A stretch of 64,000 nucleotides of DNA from Streptomyces fulvoviolaceus (GTDB taxonomy: Bacteria > Actinomycetota > Actinomycetes > Streptomycetales > Streptomycetaceae), in NCBI RefSeq assembly GCF_000718165.1, contig NZ_JOEY01000062.1, forward strand, positions 4,268 through 68,267. The letters are read 5' to 3'. Below the pieces are notes generated by a model that searched no databases, had not been told where the DNA came from, and saw only the letters and a program-made list of their open reading frames with translations. The translations under genes and the position numbers were made by a program. This document shows, in pieces, positions 28,054 to 36,357 of this stretch. The first letter of the stretch is position 1, and every line of letters starts with the position of its first letter.

Positions 28054-28983
28054 TCAGATCGGGTGCGCGGTGTGGTCCGGAGCGTGAGTGCGGCGGGAGC
28101 CGTCTTCGACGCGGTCGGCGAATTCCGCGATCCGGGACGCGACCTCCTCGGGGTGGCTGAGCTGCACCCAGTGCCCGGCGTCGATCGGGCGCCGTTGTAT
28201 CTGGCGCGTCCAGTGCTCCACTCCGTACGACAGCACCGGGGTGACGCAGAAGTCGCGGGTGGGGATGATGAGTTGAACCGGGACGGTGGTCGGCCGCTCC
28301 CGGGGACGCAGCAGGCGGGGCAGCATGTTGGCGCGGTACAGCGCGGTGCCGGACACGGCGTCGCGGGTCAGCGTCGGCGCGGGGTAGGCGGTGTGCCCGG
28401 GCACGCCTTGGGAGCCGGTGAGGAAGGCGCGCCAGCGGTGTCCCAGTGCTCTCCAGGTCAGGGCGGGCAGGAGCGGAAGATGGAAGTAGGCGATGTACCA
28501 GGACCGTGCGGCCTGCCCCAGCATCTTCGGCAGATCCGGATGCCGCGGCCGAAGGCGGGCCCGGATCAGGTGGCCGACGTGGTCCAGGCAGGGTCCGGAG
28601 ATGCAGGTGAACGAGGCGATCCGCCCGGCCAGGCGGGTGCCGGTGACCGACTCCCAGGAGTGGATCGATCCCCAGTCGTGTCCGACCAGGTGCACCGGGC
28701 GGTCGGGGCTCACGGCGTCGAGAACCGCCTCCAGGTCGGCTTCCAGGCGGGACATCCGGTAGGCGCGCAGACCCCTGAGCCGGTGGGAGGCACCGGCTCC
28801 CCGCACGTCGAAGGCGGTGACGTGGAAGCGGTCGGCCAGGCGCTCGGCGACCGGGCGCCACACGGCGCTGGTGTCCGGATAGCCGTGGACCAGCACCACC
28901 GGAGGAGCCGTGGACGCTCCCCACTGGTAGGCGGCCAACTCCACGCCGTCCGCGGCGATCCGGCGGGCGGCCGGGCCGGTCAT
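28054..28983 (-). CDS. Alpha/beta hydrolase, epoxide-hydrolase type
   Basis: 309 residues. The oxyanion motif HGYPDT near residue 33, nucleophile elbow VGHDWGS (an aspartate, as in epoxide hydrolases and dehalogenases) near 100, and the catalytic histidine in DAGHWVQ near 270. The lid region is long and hydrophobic. ATG 28983 overlaps the MBL stop by ATGA, showing translational coupling. A nucleophilic aspartate supports epoxide or halide chemistry rather than ester hydrolysis. Confidence 0.85.
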   Translation of the reverse strand: MTGPAARRIAADGVELAAYQWGASTAPPVVLVHGYPDTSAVWRPVAERLADRFHVTAFDVRGAGASHRLRGLRAYRMSRLEADLEAVLDAVSPDRPVHLVGHDWGSIHSWESVTGTRLAGRIASFTCISGPCLDHVGHLIRARLRPRHPDLPKMLGQAARSWYIAYFHLPLLPALTWRALGHRWRAFLTGSQGVPGHTAYPAPTLTRDAVSGTALYRANMLPRLLRPRERPTTVPVQLIIPTRDFCVTPVLSYGVEHWTRQIQRRPIDAGHWVQLSHPEEVASRIAEFADRVEDGSRRTHAPDHTAHPI

Positions 28984-30116
28984 CGGCCACCACCGGTAGT
29001 GGTCAACTCGCCGTAGTTCAGACCGCCGTGGAGGAAGCTGGGCCGCACCGGCCAGTGCCGCTTGAAGGGGGCCAGCTCCGAGGAGGGCAGGATCTGCAGC
29101 CAGCGCGGATCGCGCCGGCTGGGGTCGGCGAGGGTCTTCTCCTTGACCATGGAGTCGTACTGGTCGAGGGAGTCCTCCAGGGTGTTGGCGTTGGGCACCA
29201 CCTCATGGCCGTAGAACGCGGCGTGGCGGCGCACCCCGGGGATGCGGGAGAGCTCGGGCTGCCAGTTGTCGGCCGAGATGCCGTTCTCGGAGGAGACCCA
29301 CACCCCGTCGGGGGTGTTCAGCACCAGGGAGTGGTTGCCGTCCGTGTGGCCGGGGGTCCACAGCAGGCTGACGCCGACGCCGAGTTCGACATCGCCGTCG
29401 AAGGCGGTGACGCGCTCGGGCGGTACCCCGTCCATGCCCCCGTCTACGTACCAGGCCCACTGCATCGGATGCGTCGATTCGAAGGTGCCCAGCTCCCTGC
29501 GGTGCACCAGCAGCCGGGCGCGCGGGAACAGCGCTTCGCGGGGCGCCCGTTCGCCGGGAATGATGCTGGTACTTCCCATGATCATGCGCACGTCCTGGAC
29601 GTGCAGGTGGTCGAAGCTGACGAAGTCCACGTCCTCGGGGCGCAGACCGCAGGAGGGCAGGACTGTGTTCGGGTCCTGGTAGAAGCGGGCGAAGACGTGG
29701 TCGGTGAGAAAGTCCCCCGCCATTCGCTTGAGTTGGGCGTAGAACGGCGCTTGAGCCGTTCCGGCGGCGACGGTCGGCTCCCACACCAGTGTTTTCGGCT
29801 CACCGTCGAAGCCGTCGAACTGCACGACGAGCATCCGGTTGACAATGCTCACGAACGGGTTGACGGCGAGCGCGGCGCCGTGGAAGCCGAACCGGGTCGG
29901 ATACGGGGCGGCGGCGATGTCGAAACTGCGGACGGCGTGGATGCGGCCCTGCTGGACGAACCGCTCACGGTAGGAGGCCGCGGCGCTGCGCACGGCGCGC
30001 AGCCGGTCACCGCGGGGCCATACGTCGTGGACGCCTTCGAATTCGGGGATGGGACGCGGAGCGGCGGCGTCCTGGGCCTTCGTCGCGCTGGGCGCCGGCT
30101 TGGGCGTGGTGGTCAC
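28980..30116 (-). CDS. Metallo-beta-lactamase-fold protein with altered metal motif
   Basis: 378 residues from GTG 30116, preceded by AAAGGTGAG. The MBL landmarks are VDFVSFDHLHVQDVRM near residue 190, LLVHRRE, and TPGHTDGNHSLVL near 275. The usual HxHxDH metal motif reads HLHVQD, so one or two canonical ligands are replaced while the GHT-x-G-N histidine remains. It may be a metal-poor or non-hydrolytic family member. It starts 5 bases after the SDR stop and overlaps the hydrolase start. Confidence 0.8.
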   Translation of the reverse strand: MTTTPKPAPSATKAQDAAAPRPIPEFEGVHDVWPRGDRLRAVRSAAASYRERFVQQGRIHAVRSFDIAAAPYPTRFGFHGAALAVNPFVSIVNRMLVVQFDGFDGEPKTLVWEPTVAAGTAQAPFYAQLKRMAGDFLTDHVFARFYQDPNTVLPSCGLRPEDVDFVSFDHLHVQDVRMIMGSTSIIPGERAPREALFPRARLLVHRRELGTFESTHPMQWAWYVDGGMDGVPPERVTAFDGDVELGVGVSLLWTPGHTDGNHSLVLNTPDGVWVSSENGISADNWQPELSRIPGVRRHAAFYGHEVVPNANTLEDSLDQYDSMVKEKTLADPSRRDPRWLQILPSSELAPFKRHWPVRPSFLHGGLNYGELTTTGGGR

Positions 30117-30120
30117 GGGC

Positions 30121-31032
30121 TCACCTTTCGGGGTGGCGGGCGGTCCGGGTGCGCTGCTCGTAGGCCGCGCGGACCGACCGGTCGGACAGGGCGGCGAGCT
30201 GGTCGGGGACAAGGCGGTGATGCAGGGCGTCGCGGGCACGGCCCGGCAGCAGCGCGGCCAACCGGGTCAGGGCGGCCACCTGGCGGGGAACGAAGACCTC
30301 GAACCGCGGGCGCAGCACGACGTCGAGCACCGCGTCGGCCACCTGATCCGTCGTCAGGCGCCGGGTGGGGCCGGTCGCGGTGCCCACGGCCAGCTCGGTG
30401 TCCACGACGCCGGGCATCACCAGGGACACGTGCACACCGGTGCCGCGCAGTTCGGCGCGGACGGCTGTGCTGTAGCCATGGAGGGCGTGCTTCGTCGCCG
30501 CGTAGGTCGCCTCGCCGGCCGGGGCGACCTTGCTGGCGGCGGAGGCGATGTTCACCACGTGGCCGCGACCGCGTTTCCGCATCCCCGGGATCACGAGTTT
30601 CATCCCGCGCAGTACGCCGTGGACGTTGACGTCGAACTGGCGCAGGGCGGCTTCCTCCGGTTCCTCCTCGAAGGGGCCCACCCACATGATTCCGGCGTTG
30701 TTGATCAGTACGTCGATCGGCCCCAGCCGGGTCTCGACGGTGCGCAGGAAGTCCTCGAAGGAAGGTGTGTCGGTGACGTCGAGAGACAGCCCGAGCAGTC
30801 GGCCACCGGGATGCGCGCCGATGGCACCAGCCGTTTCCACGGCAAGCTCCGCGTCGAGATCGCCGATCGCCACGGCGGCTCCGGCCCCGGCGAGCCGGGC
30901 CGCGACGGCACGCCCGATTCCGCGGCCCGCCCCGGTGACCGCGATCACTCGGCCGGTCAGCGGTCGTGTGCGGGAGAGCCTGTCGCGGTCTCTCCGGCTG
31001 AACGTGTACGGGTATTTGGGCGGTGCTGCCAC
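30121..31032 (-). CDS. Short-chain dehydrogenase/reductase heading a five-gene operon
   Basis: 303 residues from GTG 31032, with GGAAGGGG upstream. Motifs: VTGAGRGIG near residue 30, INNAGIMWVGPFEEE, NIASAASKVAP, YAATKHALHGY and VMPGVVDTE. The C-terminal extension contains a basic, possibly membrane-associated region. Divergent from the TetR gene at 31185 with palindromes between them, so that TetR is the likely regulator. Confidence 0.88.
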   Translation of the reverse strand: MAAPPKYPYTFSRRDRDRLSRTRPLTGRVIAVTGAGRGIGRAVAARLAGAGAAVAIGDLDAELAVETAGAIGAHPGGRLLGLSLDVTDTPSFEDFLRTVETRLGPIDVLINNAGIMWVGPFEEEPEEAALRQFDVNVHGVLRGMKLVIPGMRKRGRGHVVNIASAASKVAPAGEATYAATKHALHGYSTAVRAELRGTGVHVSLVMPGVVDTELAVGTATGPTRRLTTDQVADAVLDVVLRPRFEVFVPRQVAALTRLAALLPGRARDALHHRLVPDQLAALSDRSVRAAYEQRTRTARHPER

Positions 31033-31112
31033 GGCCGAGCCCCTTCCTTGCCCTGAGCACGAGCGGACCGCCGAGCGGCAGGCGGTCCCCACGCATTTCT
31101 GACACGCCTCCA

Positions 31113-31143
31113 TGTCAGATGAACTGACAAGCTAGAGTGTCAG
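31113..31143. promoter_or_regulatory. Overlapping TGTCA/TGACA palindromes in a divergent promoter
   Basis: TGTCAGATGAACTGACA at 31113-31129 shares its right arm with a second inverted repeat whose other arm is TGTCAG at 31138-31143. This gives three half-sites between the SDR operon and the TetR gene, a plausible operator for that TetR. Confidence 0.55.
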
Positions 31144-31184
31144 TTCAGAGCACACCGGTGTCAACACCTCTGCAAAGGGGAAAA

Positions 31185-31826
31185 ATGACCGGCACACAGA
31201 CCGCCGGGCGGCGCTACGGCGGACGCGATGCGGCGCAACGACAGCAGGAGCGCCGCACCCGCCTCATCCAGGCGGGCCTCGACCTGTTCGGCACGACCGG
31301 ATACGCCTCGGTCTCCGTCAAGCAGGTCTGCACGCAGGCCGGACTGACCGAGCGCTACTTCTACGAGTCGTTCCGCGACCGCGAAGACCTACTCACCGGG
31401 GTCTACAACGAGCTGATCGCTACGATCAGCGCCGAAACCGCGCAGGCCGCCGCCGCTGCCGCACCCGATGTCGACGCCCAACTGCGCGCCGGCCTGGAGG
31501 TGTTCATTCGCACGCTCGCCGGCGACGCCCGCAAGGCCCGCCTGGTGCTCATCGAGGTCGTGGGCGCAAGCCCCCGCCTCGAAGTGCGCCGCCGCGAGGT
31601 CCTGCACGAATTCGCCGCAATGGTCGCCGCCGTCGTCGGACCGCTCCCTGGCCCGGAAGCCCCCTCCAGTCGGCTCACCATGACCGCGATGAGCCTGGTC
31701 GGCGGAGTCAACGAACTCCTCGTGGACTGGACGCTCGGCCACCAGAACGCCACCGTCGATGAACTGGTCGACCTGTGCCACACCCTGTACATCGCGGCCT
31801 ACCGAGCCATCAGCGATCAGCCCTGA
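31185..31826 (+). CDS. TetR-family regulator, divergent from the SDR-MBL-hydrolase operon
   Basis: 213 residues from ATG 31185, which has AAAGGGG upstream. N-terminal helix-turn-helix: RTRLIQAGLDLFGTTGYASV, then VKQVCTQAGLTERYFYESFR. The ligand domain is helical and alanine-rich. Position and palindromes indicate control of the operon at 31032 and of itself. Confidence 0.88.
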   Translation: MTGTQTAGRRYGGRDAAQRQQERRTRLIQAGLDLFGTTGYASVSVKQVCTQAGLTERYFYESFRDREDLLTGVYNELIATISAETAQAAAAAAPDVDAQLRAGLEVFIRTLAGDARKARLVLIEVVGASPRLEVRRREVLHEFAAMVAAVVGPLPGPEAPSSRLTMTAMSLVGGVNELLVDWTLGHQNATVDELVDLCHTLYIAAYRAISDQP

Positions 31827-32275
31827 TCACGAGGGCCCGGATCCCACTCGGCGGCCGGAAGCAGCTGCTCGTTGGCCTCTCGGCCCGAGGGCCGGGACCA
31901 GTCCTTCTCGCCGTGGCCGAGGTGGACGGGGGGCCTTGACCTCGGGATAGCGCGAGCGGGCGGCGATGAGGCTGGGCAGGTTCTGGTACACGGCCCGGCG
32001 ACGGTCGGATCTTGCGTAGGGCGGCCTTGGGCTCCACCCCGGCGACCACCGGCCCCGCTCCCGGCGCGAGGACACCGCTGACCACCACACGGGCCAGGAG
32101 ACTTGGACCGCGCGATTCCGCCACGGAAGTCGTACGTATTCACCGCCACGACGCGCCGGCACCGCTCCGGCAGGTCAGCCGCGGTGGTCAGGGCGAGCAC
32201 CGCCCCCATGGACGCGAGGGCGTGGCTGGCGGTCCCTGGAATGTGCATCGCGGGACGTGACTCGTGGCTGGGCAT
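31827..32275 (-). pseudogene. Decayed alpha/beta hydrolase
   Basis: Pieces of one protein appear in three frames: SMGAVLALTTAADLPERCRR and VVAVNTYDFRGG, then SLLARVVVSGVLAPGAGPVV with EPKAALRKI, then LPSLIAARSRYPEVKAP and HGEKDWSRPSGREANEQLLP. The first carries a GxSMG-like nucleophile region and the last a typical C-terminal GEKDW element. Several frameshifts and deletions separate them. Confidence 0.65.
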
Positions 32276-32290
32276 CGCCAGCTCTCTGTC

Positions 32291-32992
32291 CTACTTGGGC
32301 AGTTGGGCGTACAGCCCTGCCAGGTCCCCGGCCAGGCCCGCCTTGACCTGCCGTGAGATGTCGTCGGCGAGCACCTCGTACGCTCCCGTCTCGACGCCGT
32401 CGAGGGCGAATGCGGCGACGTCACGCGGGTCGGACTTGGGCGCCTCCACTCCGGCCGCGAGGTCCGTGTCCACGTAGCCCATGTGCAGTCCGGTGACGGC
32501 GATGCCGCGCGGCTGCAACTCCAGGCGCAGGGAGTTGGTCTGCGACCACAGGGCGGCCTTGGAGGCGCTGTAGGAGCCGCCGAGCGCGATCCAGGAGAGC
32601 ACGGAGTGCACGTTGAGGAGGTGGCCGCCGCCGTTGCGCTCGATGACCGGCACGAAGGCGCGGGTGAGAAGCAACGGGCCGTAGAAGTTGGTCTCGAACT
32701 CCCGGCGCACATCGTCGACCGGGGAGTCGAGGAAGGACGCGCCGACCGAAGCACCGGCGTTGTTGATCAGCACGGTCACGTCTTGCGCCTGCGCGGCGGC
32801 GGCCGCCACGGATGCCGGGTCGGTGACCTCCAGCGCCACCGGGACGGCGTCGGGGTGCGTCACACTGCGCGGGTCGCGGGCCGTGGCATAGACCTTGCCG
32901 GCGCCTCGCGCGTACAGCTCTTCCACCAGCGCCTTGCCTATGCCTCGGCTGCCGCCGGTGACGAAGACGTTTGCGTCCTTCAAAACAGTCAT
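32291..32992 (-). CDS. Short-chain dehydrogenase/reductase, type B
   Basis: 233 residues from ATG 32992, preceded by GGAGA. Motifs: VTGGSRGIGKALVEEL, INNAGASVGASFLDSP, VHSVLSWIALGGSYSASKAA and GYVDTDLAAGVEAPKSDPRD. It is paralogous to 57336-58034 (shared EVTDPASVAAAAA-type stretch, LSW and the DAPKSDP segment) rather than to the copy A type. Its promoter carries operator cassette 3. Confidence 0.9.
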   Translation of the reverse strand: MTVLKDANVFVTGGSRGIGKALVEELYARGAGKVYATARDPRSVTHPDAVPVALEVTDPASVAAAAAQAQDVTVLINNAGASVGASFLDSPVDDVRREFETNFYGPLLLTRAFVPVIERNGGGHLLNVHSVLSWIALGGSYSASKAALWSQTNSLRLELQPRGIAVTGLHMGYVDTDLAAGVEAPKSDPRDVAAFALDGVETGAYEVLADDISRQVKAGLAGDLAGLYAQLPK

Positions 32993-33012
32993 GACTGTCT
33001 CCACAGAATGAG

Positions 33013-33060
33013 AAACCGTTCGGTTTCTATCAAGCTAAACCGATCGGTTTCCACGCGCAA
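33013..33060 (-). promoter_or_regulatory. Promoter with paired TetR-type operators (cassette 3)
   Basis: On the minus strand: -35 TTGCGC (33055-33060), 17-bp spacer containing AAACCGATCGGTTT (33037-33050), and -10 TAGCTT (33032-33037). A second copy, AAACCGTTCGGTTT, is at 33013-33026. It drives the type B SDR at 32992. Confidence 0.75.
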
Positions 33061-33080
33061 GCCCGGCAGGGCCCCCGGCT

Positions 33081-34241
33081 TCACCGGGACGTTCCGTACC
33101 CGTGGATCCCTGGGATGACGAGCTCTCCGCCTGTCTGTCCCGCCTGGTCGATGTCGGCTTCGTCCAGGCCGAGTTGCAGCTTGAGGCCCAGCTTCCCGAG
33201 CGTGCCGTAGAGCCACTCCGGGACGGTGTCGGGGGTGAGGTGGAGGCGGAGGGCCGGGGGCAGGGGAATGCCTTCGACGCCGGAGAGGGTGCCCGTCAGG
33301 CTCTCGACGTACATGGTGATGTGGTCGCCCCGCAGCGTGGACGTCGAGCCGGGCGCTCCGTCGATGTGCTGGATCTGCGGGCCGACGGGTACGGCCATCT
33401 TCAGGTCGCGGATCGTGACGGCCCCCGCGGAGAACTTGAGCACCCGCTTGGGCCCGGCGGCCGTGTCCACGGTCACCACGCCACCGAAGACGAGGTCGTG
33501 CAGTTCGAGGCGGCTTCCCTTCATGTTCCAGGACTCGGCGGCGAATCGACCGGCGCTCTTGCCCTCGGGGGCCTTGAGATCGCTGATGTCACAGATGCGG
33601 GAGGCCCCGGTGGTGGGCTCCGGTTGGGGCGACGGCTCAGTGGTCCGGTGGCCGGGGGTGGGTGACGCGTGAGGTGCGGTCGGTGGCGCGTCGGCGGCTT
33701 CCGTGGTCGTCGGCGTCGGCGCGGCCGGGCTCGGTGAGGGGCTCGTGCCGGGTGCCGGACTCTGCTGCTCGGTGTCGCTCCGGAAGAGGGAACCGAGGAT
33801 GTCCGCAAGGCCGGTGGTGCCGGCGGTCGCGCTCGGTGAGGCGGCCGGAACCGGGGCAAGGCCCGTTTCCTCGTCAGCCACCTGCTCCGACGGCTTGACC
33901 GACTCGCCGCCCGTGAGGGCACTTGGCGTGCTGGGAGCAACGGAAGGAGTGGGTGCCACGGCAGGGGGTGCCGTGTCGTCGGGACGGGCGCAGTCGACAC
34001 CGCCGCCGGGCGCCCCTTCGGGAGCGGAATGAGCCGCGGTGGCACTCGCGTCGGCTGCAGGCGGACGCTGACTTGCCAGGACGAGGACGGTCGGCAGCGC
34101 GGTCAGCACGAGAGCCTTCCCGAGGGGCAGGCGCAGGCGGGTCAGCGCGGACGTACGAGGAACGGCGTGGCGGCCCCTCTTCGGCCGGGCGTAGTGGGGT
34201 CCTTCGGCCTCGCTGCGGAGGTCGGGCGACTGGTCGGTCAT
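33081..34241 (-). CDS. Secreted or anchored protein with proline/threonine-rich linker, DUF6230/DUF6114 operon
   Basis: 386 residues from ATG 34241. A short cytoplasmic start is followed by a signal or anchor helix (LGKALVLTALPTVLVLAS), about 170 residues of low-complexity Pro/Ser/Thr/Ala sequence, and a C-terminal domain of about 150 residues starting CDISDLKAPEGKSAGRF, whose repeated beta-like pattern resembles the DUF6230 protein encoded two genes upstream. The ATG overlaps the stop of the DUF6114 gene. Extracytoplasmic role unknown. Confidence 0.75.
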   Translation of the reverse strand: MTDQSPDLRSEAEGPHYARPKRGRHAVPRTSALTRLRLPLGKALVLTALPTVLVLASQRPPAADASATAAHSAPEGAPGGGVDCARPDDTAPPAVAPTPSVAPSTPSALTGGESVKPSEQVADEETGLAPVPAASPSATAGTTGLADILGSLFRSDTEQQSPAPGTSPSPSPAAPTPTTTEAADAPPTAPHASPTPGHRTTEPSPQPEPTTGASRICDISDLKAPEGKSAGRFAAESWNMKGSRLELHDLVFGGVVTVDTAAGPKRVLKFSAGAVTIRDLKMAVPVGPQIQHIDGAPGSTSTLRGDHITMYVESLTGTLSGVEGIPLPPALRLHLTPDTVPEWLYGTLGKLGLKLQLGLDEADIDQAGQTGGELVIPGIHGYGTSR

Positions 34242-34687
34242 TCCCCGGCCCTCCCCGACGGCCCCTCGGTGTCGTCGGACGTGTTCACCGGGCCCCACGC
34301 CAGGGCCAGGAGTCCACCCGTGGCCGCGCACAGCGTGCCGACGAAGAATCCGCCGAAGTTCGAGATGGGAAGCGACAGCACACCGAGGAAGACGGCCACG
34401 CATCCGGCGAAGAACCTGATGACCGGCTGGAACCACAGAAGTCCGCCAAGGACGATCAACGTCAGACCGATGACCAGCGACCCCGCCCCCGCGGTGGTGG
34501 ACATCGCCACGGACAGGGCGCCCAGGGAGAGGTTGAAGTACGGGAAGTAGATGATCGGTGCGGCTGCCAGGAGTACCAGCAGGCCCGCCCAGAAGGGGCG
34601 GGTGCGCCGCCAGTCCCGGAAGTCCCGGCGAACGCGGGCGAAGCCGCTGCCACTGCGGGGGTGCGCGGGTGCGCCGGCACTCGTCAT
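34238..34687 (-). CDS. DUF6114-type membrane protein
   Basis: 149 residues with four membrane helices (FWAGLLVLLAAAPIIYFPYF, GSLVIGLTLIVLGGLLWF, FFAGCVAVFLGVLSL and FFVGTLCAATGGLLAL) after a basic N-terminus. It matches the DUF6114 family of Streptomyces, encoded beside DUF6230 proteins. It overlaps the downstream gene by ATGA. It may anchor or export its secreted neighbours; this is inferred only from the operon. Confidence 0.8.
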   Translation of the reverse strand: MTSAGAPAHPRSGSGFARVRRDFRDWRRTRPFWAGLLVLLAAAPIIYFPYFNLSLGALSVAMSTTAGAGSLVIGLTLIVLGGLLWFQPVIRFFAGCVAVFLGVLSLPISNFGGFFVGTLCAATGGLLALAWGPVNTSDDTEGPSGRAGE

Positions 34688-34733
34688 GTGGAGGTTCCCA
34701 AATCGTCAGCGGGCGGGGGAGGTCGGGACGTGA

Positions 34734-35348
34734 TCAGAAGCAGTCGTGGCGGCCGGCGGCGATGTTCATGTGCAGGCCCGACAGTTCGAACGTTCCCGCG
34801 GTCGTCGCCCAGACCGTCTGGTGGGCATCGATGATCTCGACCTTGTCCGCCTGCTGGGCGTAGCCGTTGGGATCGACCTTGTCCTTCGGGTTGACCTGAC
34901 CCTTGGTCATGGAACCGGTGGCGACGCCGATGTCGACGTTGGTGAAGGTGCCCTTCTTGGCCTTGAGGTCGGTCATGTCGATGTACAGGCCCTTGGCCTT
35001 GACCGGCGTACCCGACCCGCCGGCCTTGAGCGTCATCGTGTAGGTCCCGAGCACGGGGATGTCCACCGGGACGGACTGGCACATGTCGGTGACCGTCGCG
35101 TTCTTGATGGACGAGACGGAGACGGGCACGTGCTTGCCGTTCTTGGCGACGTCCACCGTGGCGTAGTTGCCGAACCCGGTGCCGCTCAACTTGCCGGCCG
35201 AGACCTGGAAGTCGGAACCGGAGATGCTGAACGAAGCGGCCAGGGCGCCCTGGGCCATGGAGACGGCGACAGCCGCCGTGGCGACCACCGTCGGCACCGC
35301 ACCGATGGCGAAACGCTTCCAGTGGGTCTTGCCGATTCGCTGGGACAT
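34734..35348 (-). CDS. DUF6230-type secreted protein
   Basis: 204 residues. The signal peptide is RFAIGAVPTVVATAAVAVSM then AQGALA; the mature part is beta-rich with two cysteines (MCQSVPVD and the final HDCF) and repeated KGLYIDMTDLKAKKG-like strands. It matches the DUF6230 family, which some annotations call cholesterol esterase on weak grounds. It is first of three genes transcribed leftward, divergent from a MerR regulator across a palindromic region. Confidence 0.85.
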   Translation of the reverse strand: MSQRIGKTHWKRFAIGAVPTVVATAAVAVSMAQGALAASFSISGSDFQVSAGKLSGTGFGNYATVDVAKNGKHVPVSVSSIKNATVTDMCQSVPVDIPVLGTYTMTLKAGGSGTPVKAKGLYIDMTDLKAKKGTFTNVDIGVATGSMTKGQVNPKDKVDPNGYAQQADKVEIIDAHQTVWATTAGTFELSGLHMNIAAGRHDCF

Positions 35349-35514
35349 GGTGTGGTTCTCCGTTGTCGAGGCGTACGAGACGACCGGACCCAGAACTGAC
35401 TGGCCCGGGGCGGGGGAAGAACTACGGCTGGGTGCGGCCGTGGCGATGCAGGCAACTTCCGCGGGCGCATGCAGTCCACGCGCACGAAGGAAGTGGGCAC
35501 ACCGAAGAAGCGCT

Positions 35515-35554
35515 CGATAGTGTTACTACCGAGTACCCGATAGTGGCACTATCG
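35515..35554. promoter_or_regulatory. Pair of CGATAGTG palindromes upstream of the MerR gene
   Basis: CGATAGTGGCACTATCG (35538-35554) is a perfect 8-bp inverted repeat around one base; CGATAGTGTTACTACCG (35515-35531) is a near copy 23 bp away. They lie between the DUF6230 operon and the MerR gene and are the likely operator. Confidence 0.65.
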
Positions 35555-35598
35555 ACCACGTCGGGGCAACCCCCGGTAACGCGATACTGGAGGGACAG

Positions 35599-36336
35599 TT
35601 GAGCGTGAGGGAGCGCATGAGGATTTCAGAGCTCAGCCGACGGTCCGGGGTGCCGGCGGCGACCATCAAGTACTACCGACGGGAGGGGCTGCTCCCCGAG
35701 GGACGCGCGCTGAACCCGACCACGGTCGAGTACGACGAGGAGCACGTCCAGCGGCTGCGTCTGATCCGTTCCCTCATCCAGCTCGGCGGGCTGTCCGTCG
35801 CCCGCACCCGGGAAGTGCTCGAAGCCGTCGAGCGTCCGCTGGACGCGTTCGAGACCCTGGCGGTCGTCCACCACGCCCTGCCCGTTCCTTCCGCGGAGAC
35901 GAGCGGGAAGGAAGGCGAGGACCGCGCGGGTGCCGCCGACGAGGCAGCATCCGGCGGAGCCGCCGCGAGGGTCGAGGCTCTCATCGAGAACATGGGCTGG
36001 CAGATCTCCGACGCGTCACCCCACCGCCCGGCACTCGCCGGAAGTCTCGCGGCGCTGAGTCGCCTCGGCACCGACTACACGGCCGACGACCTCATCCCCT
36101 ACGCACGGCTCGCCACCTCCACCGCAGACCTGGATTTCGCGCAGCTCGAAGGGATCGAGGACCAGATCGCCCTCGCCGAGCGGGCGGTGGTCCTCAGTGT
36201 GCTGTTCGAGCCGGTCGTCAGGCTGCTGCGGCGCCTGGCCCAGGAGGACGCGAACCACCGTCGCCACCATCGCCGCGCGTGCGCGCAGGGGGAAGCAGCC
36301 GACGGAGTGAGTGCCCGGCGGGGTGCCGACGAATAG
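35599..36336 (+). CDS. MerR-family transcription regulator
   Basis: About 245 residues. The N-terminal winged helix is ISELSRRSGVPAATIKYYRR then EGLLPEGRALNPT, typical of MerR proteins; the rest is a helical domain with no cysteine pair, so metal sensing is unlikely. TTG 35599 and GTG 35605 follow GGAGGG, while ATG 35617 follows GAGGGAG; the exact start is open. The palindromes just upstream suggest control of itself and of the divergent DUF6230 operon. The gap to the MMPL gene is only 21 bases (convergent). Confidence 0.85.
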   Translation: MSVRERMRISELSRRSGVPAATIKYYRREGLLPEGRALNPTTVEYDEEHVQRLRLIRSLIQLGGLSVARTREVLEAVERPLDAFETLAVVHHALPVPSAETSGKEGEDRAGAADEAASGGAAARVEALIENMGWQISDASPHRPALAGSLAALSRLGTDYTADDLIPYARLATSTADLDFAQLEGIEDQIALAERAVVLSVLFEPVVRLLRRLAQEDANHRRHHRRACAQGEAADGVSARRGADE

Positions 36337-36357
36337 CAGGCACCCCGCTCGCAGGGT

